From assembly GCA_046317855.1 (NCBI GenBank), contig JBKCVM010000034.1:3953-67952 (forward strand): 64,000 bases of DNA. The letters are read 5' to 3'. A program made the translations under genes and the position numbers. Below, piece by piece: positions 52,049-60,939 of this stretch (position 1 is its first letter; each line of letters begins with the position of its first letter). This DNA comes from CAIOHW01 sp046317855. GTDB taxonomy: Bacteria > Bdellovibrionota > UBA1018. The notes beneath the pieces are model-generated. The model did not search any database and was not told where the DNA came from. It was given only the letters and a program-made list of their open reading frames with translations.

Positions 52049-52519
52049 ATGGCAAATTCCATGGAAAATCACGTGTGGAGCGAACAGTGGCGGGGATTTC
52101 TTGCCGAAGGCGCAGTGGTGATGGCCAGGAGAGTGGAAACTCCAGAACCAGAACCAGAACCAGAATCCAGTGCAGTCGCCACGGCTCAACCCACTTTAAG
52201 AACGAATCCGGTTAAGCTGCTCATTTTTTTGGAGTCCGAGCCCGATTTGCGTGGGCGTGATCTCTTAACTCGAATGATGTCGGCCATTCAGCTTGCTGCA
52301 ACCGACTATGTTCTTGAATGGGGGGATTTTCCTCGCGCCCAGAGCGCATTCGTGGTCGGTGTGGGTCTAGGACAGAGAAAATTTGGAAGGCTTTCGGCAC
52401 TCAGGCCAGATTGGATTGAGCTTCCTTCGTTAGCCGAGATTGCGGGCGATCCCGCGAGAAAGCGCCAAGCCTGGGAAAAACTCCAACAGCTTCAGGTCCA
52501 GCTGAGGGTGTCACCATGA
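52049..52519 (+). CDS. Shrunken uracil-DNA-glycosylase-fold-like protein
   Basis: A 156-residue protein, start uncertain (also 52061 or 52121 possible). After a Pro-Glu repeat (EPEPEPE) the segment SEPDLRGRDLLTRMMSAIQLAATDYVLEW parallels the GxPFxGxxGxLLxxMLxAIGL motif of family 4 UDGs, and LPSLAEIAGDPARKRQAWEKLQQL parallels their closing HPSxLLRxPxxKRxxWEDLQ. The catalytic residues and iron-sulfur cysteines are missing, so it would not be a glycosylase. Relatives of this sort act as DNA polymerase psi-like or other adaptor proteins; this is inference. It overlaps nfeD (ATGA). Confidence 0.6.
   Translation: MANSMENHVWSEQWRGFLAEGAVVMARRVETPEPEPEPESSAVATAQPTLRTNPVKLLIFLESEPDLRGRDLLTRMMSAIQLAATDYVLEWGDFPRAQSAFVVGVGLGQRKFGRLSALRPDWIELPSLAEIAGDPARKRQAWEKLQQLQVQLRVSP
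52142..52165 (+). repeat. CCAGAA x4 hexanucleotide repeat in a coding region
   Basis: Four perfect CCAGAA units encode a Pro-Glu run in the linker of the UDG-like protein. Changes in unit number would keep the frame. Confidence 0.8.
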
Positions 52520-53850
52520 AACTGCGCAGACTGTTTTGGTTCTTAGTAGCAGGATTTGAGCTTTGCGCGCTGAAAACAGGGATGGCTCAAAGCCCAGTCC
52601 TTTATTCTGCGCGCATCTCCGGGTCCATTAATCCAGCGGGCGCGGCCTATCTCGAGCGCGTGATTGAGTTGGCATCACAAGACCCAGAAGCAACTGCAGT
52701 ATTGATTGAGCTCAATACGCCCGGGGGTCTTCTGGCCAGCACTCGTCAGATGATTCAGCAAATTTCACGTTCTCGCGTGCCGGTACTGCTCTATGTTGGC
52801 CCTTCTGGGGCTTCGGCCACTTCTGCGGGTGCCATCTTGCTTGTGGCTTCGCACGCTGCTGGAATGTCGCCGGGGAGCAATGTGGGTGCAGCTCATCCGG
52901 TAGGCTCGCAAGGAGAAGACATCAAAGGAGCCATGGGCGAAAAATCCGTCAATGACACGGTTGCGCTTGTCCGAAGTCTTGCAGAGGAGCGCGGCAGGCC
53001 CGTGCTCCTGTCCGAAGAGATGGTCAGAAAAAGCCGTAGCCTGACGGCTAAAGAGGCGCTTGAAAATAAGCTGATTGACTCAGTTTCTGACACTCCAGCG
53101 GAGTTTCTTGCCGCAGTCGACGGCAAGAAAGTGAGGCTGGGTTCGAGTGGGTCCGATTCTGTGCTACGCACTCGAAATGCGGTGCTCAAGCCCATCGACA
53201 TGACGATGGGCCAGAGCCTCCTTCATTTTTTGGCTGATCCTAATGTAGCGACTTTGCTCATGTCGCTGGGCGGTCTCTTGATCTACGTCGAAGTCGCCAA
53301 TCCTGGAATTACGATTGCTGGAATCTTGGGCGGGATCTGTATGATCGCGGGCTTCATGTCTTTTCAGCTGCTGCCGATTAGGACCGGGGGTTTGATCTTG
53401 ATCGTGCTGGCGATTTTGATGCTCGTTCTGGAGGCGGTCACAGCCTCCACGGGGGCCCTTGCAGCAGGCGGAATTTTGGCCCTTGTTTTGGGGATGCTCT
53501 GGGTGATGGATCCCGCCGGCGGATCAATGAGTATCAGTCCTCAACTTTGGATTCCGGTGGTGCTGGCTCTTTCAGTGAGCGTGGTGCTCATGAGCTGGCT
53601 TTTGACCCGATCTCGCAGGCTCATCGATCAAGCACTCACTCGATTGCGCGGAGCCGGAAAGTCGGGATTGCAAGGTTACCCAGGCATGGTCGATTGGGTG
53701 GACCCTGATCATCCTGCAAGCGGTAAAATCGTAATCCGCGGCGAGGGCTGGAACGCAGTATCAGTGGACGGGCGACTCGAGATGGGCGAGAAGGTCGAAG
53801 TCGTTGGAGTTGAGGGGTTCACCGTAAAAGTGCGAAGGTCATTTAAATAA
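52516..53850 (+). CDS. NfeD-family membrane serine protease
   Basis: The 444-residue protein has a signal-like N-terminus (1-25), a ClpP-like protease domain (about 27-220) and four to five transmembrane segments (about 250-380) ending in an OB-fold NfeD tail (LQGYPGMVDWVDPDHPASGKIVIRGEGWNAVS). The Ser nucleophile is Ser103 in SGASATSAGA and Lys143 in GEKSVNDT is the likely base, as in archaeal 1510-N. Long NfeD proteins cleave stomatin partners; the slipin gene follows after 9 bases, confirming the pair. Its ATG overlaps the upstream gene. Confidence 0.92.
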   Translation: MKLRRLFWFLVAGFELCALKTGMAQSPVLYSARISGSINPAGAAYLERVIELASQDPEATAVLIELNTPGGLLASTRQMIQQISRSRVPVLLYVGPSGASATSAGAILLVASHAAGMSPGSNVGAAHPVGSQGEDIKGAMGEKSVNDTVALVRSLAEERGRPVLLSEEMVRKSRSLTAKEALENKLIDSVSDTPAEFLAAVDGKKVRLGSSGSDSVLRTRNAVLKPIDMTMGQSLLHFLADPNVATLLMSLGGLLIYVEVANPGITIAGILGGICMIAGFMSFQLLPIRTGGLILIVLAILMLVLEAVTASTGALAAGGILALVLGMLWVMDPAGGSMSISPQLWIPVVLALSVSVVLMSWLLTRSRRLIDQALTRLRGAGKSGLQGYPGMVDWVDPDHPASGKIVIRGEGWNAVSVDGRLEMGEKVEVVGVEGFTVKVRRSFK

Positions 53851-53859
53851 GAGAAAATA

Positions 53860-54615
53860 ATGGAAATCCTATCTGGTAGTGCATTGATTTTTATTTTTCT
53901 GGCGGTCGGATTCTTTTTGATGAGCTTCAAAGTGCTCAATGAATACGAGCGCGGGGTCATTTTTCGTCTCGGCCGCATCATCGGCGCCAAGGGGCCTGGG
54001 CTGATTATCCTGATTCCAGGGATTGATCGGATGGTGGTCGTTGATACTCGGGTGGTGACTCTAGATGTCCCACCTCAAGACGCCATCAGCCGAGACAATG
54101 TGACCATCAAAGTGAATGCAGTGGTCTACTTTAGAGTGGTCGACCCCAATCGGGCTGTAGTCGAGGTGGAGAACTACCTGATGGCTACGTCTAAGCTGGC
54201 ACAGACCACTTTACGTTCAGTGCTCGGTCAGGTGGAGCTCGATGAGCTCCTCGCTTCACGAGAAGCCATCAATCACAAACTCCAGACCATCCTTGATCAG
54301 CAGACCGAGCCGTGGGGAGTGAAAGTGTCGAACGTCGAGGTCAAGCAGATTGATTTGCCGGTCGAGATGCAGCGGGCGATGGCGCGTCAAGCCGAGGCCG
54401 AGCGCGAGCGGAGAGCCAAAGTGATCGCGGCCGAGGGGGAGCTACAGGCTTCTGAGAAGCTCTCTGAAGCCTCGCGCATCATGGCGGACAACCCGATGTC
54501 TTTGCAGCTTCGTTATCTGCAGACGCTTTCAGAAATCTCGACCAACGGAAAGGCGACGGTGATTCCCATCCCGCTCGATCTGATCCGTCAGACGGTTGGC
54601 GCAGTAAGGTCGTGA
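53860..54615 (+). CDS. Slipin / stomatin-family protein (SPFH domain)
   Basis: A 251-residue membrane protein with an N-terminal hairpin (ALIFIFLAVGFFLMSF), the SPFH domain (KVLNEYERGVIFRLGRIIGAKGPGL, VVTLDVPPQDAISRDNVTIKVNAVVYFRV) and a C-terminal coiled coil (AMARQAEAERERRAKVIAAEGELQAS). Stomatin-like proteins form ring assemblies in the membrane and are targets of the linked NfeD protease. The nfeD-slipin gene pair is common in bacteria and archaea, with roles in membrane quality control proposed. Confidence 0.94.
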   Translation: MEILSGSALIFIFLAVGFFLMSFKVLNEYERGVIFRLGRIIGAKGPGLIILIPGIDRMVVVDTRVVTLDVPPQDAISRDNVTIKVNAVVYFRVVDPNRAVVEVENYLMATSKLAQTTLRSVLGQVELDELLASREAINHKLQTILDQQTEPWGVKVSNVEVKQIDLPVEMQRAMARQAEAERERRAKVIAAEGELQASEKLSEASRIMADNPMSLQLRYLQTLSEISTNGKATVIPIPLDLIRQTVGAVRS

Positions 54616-54683
54616 TCGGGTCTTTGATGGTGCGATAAAAAACTTTGCATCCAGCTCATGCTCACCTCAGAATTGAGGTGGGC

Positions 54684-55916
54684 ATGAAGCCGGGTTCGGA
54701 GGGGAGAAGGATTCTCCCCGTTTTTTTTTCAGCTCTGCTGATGTTTTGGGTCGGCTTTAGCCCTGCCCAAGCTTCTATTGCCCGGGCTCCCCTAGCTCCC
54801 GAGCCTCCTAAAATCCGGGTTCGTCTCAAAGACTCGGTTCCTGCCGTAAGAGTGTCTGGACTGGATATGGTGCTTCGTTCGCCGCAGCGCAGCGTTCAGT
54901 TTGCTGGCCAAGCCACATGGGATCTTGATTGTCGCAGCGGCAAGATCCGCATCAATCTGGGGAGTCGCGAGCGGCGATCTCAGTTTGTTCTACCTGAACC
55001 CGTCAGTATTGCTGCCGCAACGGCCCTGAAGTGGGAGGAGCGTCCTGTACGTGAAGTGATCAAGCTCTTCACGGCTCCATCAGGTCATGGGTGTCAGGTC
55101 GTTAATGAGTTAGATCTCGAAGATTATCTCGTGGGAGTGGTCAACGGAGAGTTTTCATCCAAATGGAATGAAGAATCGATCTCCGCTCAAGTGATTGCTG
55201 CCCGTACTTATGCCTGGCACCAAGCGAGTCAGGCTAGAAGGCGGCTTTGGCATTATGATGTCGAGGCCGGAACTGGGGATCAAGTCTACGCGGGTGCCGA
55301 GTCCGAAGATTCTCGTGCCCGTAGCCTGGTGGAGCGAACGCGAGGGCAAGTGCTCTTGGCAAAGAGGGCAGACTCTAAAACCTCCAACAACGCGCGTCAT
55401 TTGATGCCCATTAAGGCTTTCTATCACTCCACTTGCGGGGGAATCACGGATTGGCCTGTGCGAATTTTTGGTGAGCGCACCCTGGGGGTCCAAGGTGGAG
55501 TGGGGTGTCCGTACTGCGTTTCATCGCCCCGATATCGGTGGACTTTGGAGTTGTCTCGAAGAGATCTCGAGGGGTTGGTCGGATTTTCGGTGCAGGGACT
55601 CCGGGTGGTCTCGCGCTGGGAGTCGGGCCGAGTGAAAGAAATTGAATTTCAAGGAATGTCCCGTGGAATTGCGGTTCAAAAGAAAATGGCAGCCCCGGTG
55701 TTGAGGTCGCGCATGGGGCCTGAAAAGCTCAGGAGCACTGCGTTTGAAATTCGAGCGGGGGCCCGCGCCGGGACTTTTGTGTTTGAAGGGCGCGGAAACG
55801 GCCATGGCGTAGGGATGTGTCAGTGGGGAGCCAAGGAAATGGGCGAGAAGGGAGCGTCTTATTTAAAGATCCTTGCGCACTATTATCCTGCCTCGAGCCT
55901 TCAAAGGCTGTGGTAA
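54684..55916 (+). CDS. Secreted SpoIID/LytB-domain protein
   Basis: The 410-residue exported protein has a signal peptide ending near ASIARAP (about residue 33) and the SpoIID/LytB domain: NELDLEDYLVGVVNGEFSSKWNEESISAQVIAARTYAWHQ (about 135-175) and FYHSTCGGITD, ending with GRGNGHGVGMCQWGAKEMGEKGASYLKILAHYYP. SpoIID proteins are lytic transglycosylases or amidase enhancers acting on denuded glycan strands; in a non-sporulating Gram-negative it probably shapes or trims peptidoglycan. The ATG at 54684 has GAGGTG four bases upstream; an in-frame TTG at 54645 is less likely. Confidence 0.9.
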   Translation: MKPGSEGRRILPVFFSALLMFWVGFSPAQASIARAPLAPEPPKIRVRLKDSVPAVRVSGLDMVLRSPQRSVQFAGQATWDLDCRSGKIRINLGSRERRSQFVLPEPVSIAAATALKWEERPVREVIKLFTAPSGHGCQVVNELDLEDYLVGVVNGEFSSKWNEESISAQVIAARTYAWHQASQARRRLWHYDVEAGTGDQVYAGAESEDSRARSLVERTRGQVLLAKRADSKTSNNARHLMPIKAFYHSTCGGITDWPVRIFGERTLGVQGGVGCPYCVSSPRYRWTLELSRRDLEGLVGFSVQGLRVVSRWESGRVKEIEFQGMSRGIAVQKKMAAPVLRSRMGPEKLRSTAFEIRAGARAGTFVFEGRGNGHGVGMCQWGAKEMGEKGASYLKILAHYYPASSLQRLW

Positions 55917-55919
55917 GCC

Positions 55920-55939
55920 GAGGCTGCCATGGCAGCCTC
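55920..55939. promoter_or_regulatory. 20-bp perfect palindrome centred on the MBL-hydrolase start codon
   Basis: GAGGCTGCCATGGCAGCCTC equals its own reverse complement. In RNA it folds as an 8-bp stem (55920-55927 with 55932-55939) with a CATG loop that contains the ATG at 55929-55931; the GAGG that would serve as ribosome binding site is in the stem. It may control translation or be a DNA-protein site. Confidence 0.75.
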
Positions 55940-56606
55940 CTCTCTGCTTCAAACTTGGGTCGTTGGACCCTTTCAGTGTAACTGCCGCCTGATCGCCTGT
56001 GCGCGAACGGGTGAAGCCGCGCTCGTGGATCCCGGAGATGAGGCCGCAAAGATCTTAAGGCGGCTCGAGGCGGTGCGAACTCCTGGGGGCGCGCCGCTCA
56101 AGGTGAAGTTCTTGCTGCAGACTCACGGACACCTCGATCACGTGGGCGCTTCTCGCGAAATCAAGCAGAAGCTTGGGGTCCCCGAGATTTTACTGCATCG
56201 CGGTGACGAGCCCATTTACTTGAACCTGGTTCAGCAGGGGCAGCTTTTTGGGCTCACTTACGACGAGCCCCTTCCGCTGGATGGCTATCTCGAAGATGAG
56301 CAGTCGATTGAAGTCGGAGACCTCAAGCTCTCGGTGCTCCATACTCCTGGGCACAGTCCTGGGAGTGTTTGTCTGAGGCTTCACGAGGACCGCGCAGCAG
56401 GTGTGGCTGAGACGCTTTTTTCTGGCGATACGCTTTTTGCTGGAAGTGTCGGGCGAACGGATCTTTGGGGTGCAGATCAAGATCAGATGTTCCGAAGTAT
56501 TCGCAATCGCATTTTAACTCTCGATGGTGACACTCAAGTGTGTCCAGGTCATGGGCCGGACACACGAGTAGGAATCGAAAAACTCAGCAACCCCTTTTTG
56601 ATTTGA
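55929..56606 (+). CDS. MBL-fold metallo-hydrolase (glyoxalase II-like)
   Basis: The 225-residue cytosolic protein has the metallo-beta-lactamase motifs THGHLDHVGA (about 67-75), HTPGHSPGSVC, FSGDTLFAGSVGRTDLWG and a final VCPGHGPDT, matching the glyoxalase II / YcbL-type group that hydrolyses thioesters. A second substrate domain of human-type glyoxalase II is absent. The N-terminal TWVVGPFQCNC is typical. Its start codon lies in the palindrome above. tgt starts 11 bases after its stop, so it is the first gene of the tgt-yajC-secD-secF-recJ run. Confidence 0.92.
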   Translation: MAASSLLQTWVVGPFQCNCRLIACARTGEAALVDPGDEAAKILRRLEAVRTPGGAPLKVKFLLQTHGHLDHVGASREIKQKLGVPEILLHRGDEPIYLNLVQQGQLFGLTYDEPLPLDGYLEDEQSIEVGDLKLSVLHTPGHSPGSVCLRLHEDRAAGVAETLFSGDTLFAGSVGRTDLWGADQDQMFRSIRNRILTLDGDTQVCPGHGPDTRVGIEKLSNPFLI

Positions 56607-56617
56607 CCTGCCTGACT

Positions 56618-57772
56618 ATGGATTCGCTTTTAAAGTTTGAAATCGAAAAGCAGCTTGTGGATAGCGCGGGAGTGGCGCGCGCTCGCGTTGCAAAGCTCAC
56701 TCTACCCGGAAGCTTGGGCTCTCCGCATGAGCTCGAGACTCCGATCTTCATGCCGGTCGGAACCCAAGGAACGGTCAAGGCCATGAGCCCTTCTGATCTC
56801 GAGGGGATGCGTGCACGGATCATTCTTGGAAATACTTACCACCTGTATCTCCGGCCCGGGCATGAGAGGGTAGAGCGACTGGGCGAGTTGCACCGGTTCA
56901 TGAACTGGAAAGGCCCCATTCTGACCGATAGCGGGGGATTTCAAGTCTTCTCATTGGCAGGCCTCAATCAAATTGATGACGAGGGAGTGACGTTTCAGTC
57001 GCACATTGACGGATCCAAGCACCGCTTTACTCCTGAGCTCTCTATGCAGATTCAGAGGGCGCTGGGGAGCGACATCGTCATGGCCTTTGATCAGTGCCCG
57101 CCGTATCCGGCCACTGAAGAACAAGTGCGCGCTGCGATGGCTCGTACGGTGCGTTGGGCCGAGCGAGGTCTTGCGGTAGAGCTCAAGGTGCATCAAATGC
57201 GCTTTGGGATTGTACAGGGCGGGCTCTACGAGCACTTGCGGGTGGAGTCGGCGCGCGACATTTGTGCCATGCCCTTTGATGGCTTTGCGATTGGAGGTCT
57301 CTCGATTGGTGAATCGCCGGATCTCATGCAAAAGATGGCACGCTTTACGGCTCCGCTGCTCCCTGCGCATCGACCGCGCTATCTCATGGGTGTGGGAAGG
57401 CCAGAGGATCTGGTTGAGGGAGTTCGGGCCGGAATTGATCTTTTTGACTGCGTGATGCCCACGCGCAATGCACGCAATGGTCAGCTGTTTACCAGTCGCG
57501 GAAAAGTGAACATCAAGAATGCGCGCTATGCGGATGATGCCGGATCTTTAGATCCGGAGTGCCCTTGCGAAACTTGCACTCAGTACTCGAAAGCGTATCT
57601 CCGACATCTTTTTGTTGCAGGTGAGGCGCTCTCTGCGCGCCTGAATACGCTGCATAACTTGACTTATTATCTCCGCCTCATGGAGCAAATGCGTGCTGCG
57701 ATTAGGGAGAATCGGTTTGACGATTGGGTCGAATCTTTCTATACCGTTTCAAATGCACAACGGTATCAATAA
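56618..57772 (+). CDS. tgt: Queuine/preQ1 tRNA-guanine transglycosylase
   Basis: Tgt swaps guanine 34 of GUN-anticodon tRNAs for preQ1. The 384-residue protein shows PIFMPVGTQGTVK, the nucleophile/base aspartates in LTDSGGFQVFSL and DCVMPTRNARNG, and the zinc site CPCETCTQYS with the later His of YLRHLF. ATG 56618 (MDSLLKFEIEK) follows the previous stop by 11 bases; an in-frame ATG at 56540 would overlap the MBL gene by 67 bases and is rejected. It overlaps yajC by 20 bases. Confidence 0.96.
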   Translation: MDSLLKFEIEKQLVDSAGVARARVAKLTLPGSLGSPHELETPIFMPVGTQGTVKAMSPSDLEGMRARIILGNTYHLYLRPGHERVERLGELHRFMNWKGPILTDSGGFQVFSLAGLNQIDDEGVTFQSHIDGSKHRFTPELSMQIQRALGSDIVMAFDQCPPYPATEEQVRAAMARTVRWAERGLAVELKVHQMRFGIVQGGLYEHLRVESARDICAMPFDGFAIGGLSIGESPDLMQKMARFTAPLLPAHRPRYLMGVGRPEDLVEGVRAGIDLFDCVMPTRNARNGQLFTSRGKVNIKNARYADDAGSLDPECPCETCTQYSKAYLRHLFVAGEALSARLNTLHNLTYYLRLMEQMRAAIRENRFDDWVESFYTVSNAQRYQ

Positions 57773-58199
57773 GTTGGCTCGTTCTTCTGTGACCACGGCT
57801 GCGCTCGGGGTTTCAGCACTTCAACTCACTGTCTGGAAAGGGATGGATGCTTGGGCGCAAGAAGCAGCTCCTGCGGTCCCGGCAGGGACAGGGGCGCCGG
57901 GAGTTGCGCCTGGTGCGCGCCCCGGAATGTTCGAAACGATGATGCCTTTTGTTCTGATGTTTGGCGTCATGTATTTTTTAATTCTTCGTCCGCAGCAAAA
58001 GCGAATGAAGGAGCAACAGGCGATGTTGGCTGCACTAGCCACCGGTGATTCTGTGGTGACTGCATCCGGAATTTTGGGGACCATTCGAGAGCTGGGCGAC
58101 AAAGTCGTGGGTCTCGAGGTCGCAAACAACGTGCAGGTCAAAGTGCTTCGGAGCCAGATCTCGCAGAAGCTTAAAAACGGTGTGGCTGAAATTCAGTAA
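57753..58199 (+). CDS. yajC: Preprotein translocase subunit YajC
   Basis: YajC is a small accessory protein of SecDF. The 148-residue protein has the family core MMPFVLMFGVMYFLILRPQQKRMKEQQAMLAAL (one transmembrane segment, about 72-90) followed by a KOW-like tail (ILGTIRELGDKVVGLEVANNVQVKV). It is longer than usual at the N-terminus: a first hydrophobic stretch (SSVTTAALGVSALQLTVW) and AWAQEAAPA, resembling a cleavable signal, precede the core, as also seen in some Bdellovibrio-like YajC. A downstream ATG at 57843 (after GGAAAGGG) is an alternative start. Confidence 0.9.
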   Translation: MHNGINKLARSSVTTAALGVSALQLTVWKGMDAWAQEAAPAVPAGTGAPGVAPGARPGMFETMMPFVLMFGVMYFLILRPQQKRMKEQQAMLAALATGDSVVTASGILGTIRELGDKVVGLEVANNVQVKVLRSQISQKLKNGVAEIQ

Positions 58200-58215
58200 G
58201 CAAACGGGGTAGAGC

Positions 58216-59943
58216 ATGAATCGGTCCTGGTGGGGTAAGCTTTGGGTGCTGATCGCGGCTACGGTCATCGGGGTGGTTTACATCATTCCGACCATTGCCC
58301 AGCTCGATCCTGAAAAGACGAAGTTTCCGTTCAAGCAAAAGATCAACCTAGGGCTCGACCTTCAGGGCGGCTTGTATATGGTTTTGGGCGTGGACTTTAA
58401 TAAAGTCTATCGCGACATCGTGGATCGGCAGCTCACGAGCTTTCAAGAGCGTGTCAGAGAAAAGCAGATTCCCATCACTTCAATCAAACTCCAGCGCGAC
58501 GGTGTTCCTGAAGATGACGCTCGCGTCGTGGTTGAGTTTGCCGCCACGAGCCGCACTGCTCTTTATGATTTATTAAAGGCTGAATACTGGACGCTGAGAC
58601 TTGCTGATGAAAAGCCGGGCCGCATGGAGCTGGGGCTCTCACGTGAGTTCCGAACTGAAGTCCGCGAGCGTACTTTGAGTCAGAGCATCGAAGTGATCCG
58701 TAACCGAATCGACGAATTTGGCGTGGCGGAACCCTCCATTGCCAGTCAGGGCTCGGACCGCATTGTTGTGGAGCTTCCAGGGGTCAAAGAAGTGGATCGC
58801 GCCAAAGACCTGATTGGCCGAACAGCAAGACTTGAATTTAGGATCGTGAACGACAAAGACAAGTCGCCTGTCGAAATTGCAAATCTGGTCGAGGCGATCG
58901 AGAAAGAAAAAGGCATCTCTTTTAAGGGAGGTGCCCAAAAATTTTCTGATTACGTCCGACAGGTCAATGAAGCGGCTAAGGGAAAAATCCCGGAAGGAAC
59001 CGAGATTTCATTTGAGCGGCCAAGGACCCTCACGGGTGAGCCTGGAGCTGAAAAGATTCCGTACCTGCTCTACACCAAAGCGGATGTGACGGGAGATGAT
59101 CTTCAGGACGCCCAGGTTCAAATGGACCCTGAGACCCAGAGGCCCAACGTTGGCTTTTCTCTCAATCCCCGCGGAGCCACCACTTTTGATAAGCTCACCT
59201 CAGAGCATGTGGGTGAACGCTTGGCCATTGTGCTCGATAGCATCGTGCACTCGGCTCCGGTGATCCAGACTCGGATCGGAGGCGGCCGTGGTCAAATCAC
59301 TCTGGGTGCGGGTGGCGGCGAGCAGGTTTTAAAAGAGGCCAAGGATCTTGCTATCGTCTTACGTGCGGGTGCGCTTCCGGCACAGTTAGAATTTCTTGAA
59401 CAGCGCGTGATTGGTCCGTCGCTCGGACAAGACTCGATTCGTCAGGGAACGCTTGCCGCAGTGGTCGGAAGCATCCTCGTGTTCATTTTTATTTTGTTTT
59501 ACTACCGAGTGAGCGGTGCCATTGCAGTCGCCTCTCTTGTGCTCAACATCATTTTGGTCATGGCCTGCTTGGTAGGGCTTGAGGCCACTCTGACTTTGCC
59601 AGGAATCGCAGGCATCGGGCTCACCGTGGGTATTGCGGTGGACTCGAATGTGGTGATTTTTGAGAGAATTCGAGAGGAGCTCAGAGCAGGAAAAAACCTT
59701 TTTGGCGCCGTGGAACAGGGCTTTGCAAAGGCCTTCACTACGATCATGGATGCCAATGTGACCAATGCTGCGGCGGCTGTCGTATTGCTCATGTACGGAA
59801 CAGGCCCGATCAAGGGGTTTGCAGTCACGTTGCTGATTGGAATCATCACCACCTTGTTCACTGCAGTGTTCGTCTGTCGGGTGCTTTTTGATGCTTACTT
59901 GCGCAGACTGGAAAACACTGGAGCCAAAACCATCAGCATCTGA
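58216..59943 (+). CDS. secD: Protein translocase subunit SecD
   Basis: The 575-residue SecD uses the proton gradient to complete export. It starts with a transmembrane helix and GLDLQGGLYMVLGVD, then the periplasmic P1 domain with DEFGVAEPSIASQGSDRIVVELPG, and five further transmembrane segments of the SecD_SecF domain (GSILVFIFILFYYRVSGA, TLPGIAGIGLTVGIAVDSNVVIFERIREEL). Length is near E. coli SecD (615). It begins 16 bases after yajC and is followed by secF after 12 bases. Confidence 0.97.
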   Translation: MNRSWWGKLWVLIAATVIGVVYIIPTIAQLDPEKTKFPFKQKINLGLDLQGGLYMVLGVDFNKVYRDIVDRQLTSFQERVREKQIPITSIKLQRDGVPEDDARVVVEFAATSRTALYDLLKAEYWTLRLADEKPGRMELGLSREFRTEVRERTLSQSIEVIRNRIDEFGVAEPSIASQGSDRIVVELPGVKEVDRAKDLIGRTARLEFRIVNDKDKSPVEIANLVEAIEKEKGISFKGGAQKFSDYVRQVNEAAKGKIPEGTEISFERPRTLTGEPGAEKIPYLLYTKADVTGDDLQDAQVQMDPETQRPNVGFSLNPRGATTFDKLTSEHVGERLAIVLDSIVHSAPVIQTRIGGGRGQITLGAGGGEQVLKEAKDLAIVLRAGALPAQLEFLEQRVIGPSLGQDSIRQGTLAAVVGSILVFIFILFYYRVSGAIAVASLVLNIILVMACLVGLEATLTLPGIAGIGLTVGIAVDSNVVIFERIREELRAGKNLFGAVEQGFAKAFTTIMDANVTNAAAAVVLLMYGTGPIKGFAVTLLIGIITTLFTAVFVCRVLFDAYLRRLENTGAKTISI

Positions 59944-59955
59944 GGAGACCCTTCT

Positions 59956-60939
59956 ATGTTCGAACTGATTTCTCCCAGCACTCGGATTGATTTTGCAGGA
60001 AAACGGCATTTCTTTGTGGGTCTTTCAGGTCTGTTGGTCGTGGCAAGCCTCGTCCTGCTCGCCACTCGTGGGCTCAATTACGGCATTGATTTTACCGGAG
60101 GCGCAGAGGTGCAGGTCCGGGTCCCCAAGGACTGGGACATCGCCAAGGTTCGGTCTGAAATGGAAAAGGGCCAACTCAAGGGCCTGAAAGTGGTTCAACT
60201 CGGTGAACCTGGCGCGTCTGAATTTTTGGTCAAAGCGCAGGGGTCTGAATCGGAGCTCAATCAAGTGTCCGCTCAGGTCGAAGGCGTTCTGAAGAGCGTC
60301 GCTGGGCAAGGTCAGTATGAAGTGCAGCGTGTCGATGTCGTCGGCCCAGCAGCAGGAAGCAGTTTGCGCACCAGTGGCTTTCTTTCGATGTTCTATGCGC
60401 TCTTGTGCATTTTGATCTATGTGGCGGTGCGGTTTGATATCCGCTACGCCCCCGGGGCGGTCTTGGCGCTGTTTCACGACACGGTGTTGGTGCTGGGGAT
60501 TTTTGTCCTTACCCAGAAACAGTTTGACCTCATGACGCTTGCAGCGCTTTTGGCGCTGATTGGGTATTCTAACAATGACACGATCATTGTTTTTGACCGG
60601 GTTCGTGAGACGCTGCATGCCCATCCCAAGCTTTCAATCGAAGAGGCTGTGAATAAAGCGACGAACGAGACTCTGGCTCGTACGATTCTGACCTCGCTGA
60701 CGACCTTCTTTTCGGTCGTGGCGCTGTTTTTCTTTGGGGGGCCGGTCATTCACGACTTTGCTTTCACCTTTGCGGTGGGCATCGTGATTGGTTCGTACAG
60801 CTCAATTTTTGTGGCAGGTGCTGTCGTAATCTACATTACTCAGTATCGTCAGAACAAAGAGAGCCAGAGCAGGCAGGGGGGCGGAAAGCCTTCTAAAAAG
60901 AAAATTGTCGTGAGGCCGGAGCCCAAGTTCGAGTCGTGA
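59956..60939 (+). CDS. secF: Protein translocase subunit SecF
   Basis: SecF pairs with SecD in the RND-like export motor. The 327-residue protein has GLNYGIDFTGGAEVQVRV after its first helix, then FLSMFYALLCILIYVAVRFDIRYAPGAVLAL and LLALIGYSNNDTIIVFDRVRETL, the conserved membrane motifs. GAGGAG 11 bases before the ATG supports the start. Its Lys/Arg-rich C-terminal tail is slightly long. Its stop overlaps the recJ start in GTGA. Confidence 0.97.
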   Translation: MFELISPSTRIDFAGKRHFFVGLSGLLVVASLVLLATRGLNYGIDFTGGAEVQVRVPKDWDIAKVRSEMEKGQLKGLKVVQLGEPGASEFLVKAQGSESELNQVSAQVEGVLKSVAGQGQYEVQRVDVVGPAAGSSLRTSGFLSMFYALLCILIYVAVRFDIRYAPGAVLALFHDTVLVLGIFVLTQKQFDLMTLAALLALIGYSNNDTIIVFDRVRETLHAHPKLSIEEAVNKATNETLARTILTSLTTFFSVVALFFFGGPVIHDFAFTFAVGIVIGSYSSIFVAGAVVIYITQYRQNKESQSRQGGGKPSKKKIVVRPEPKFES

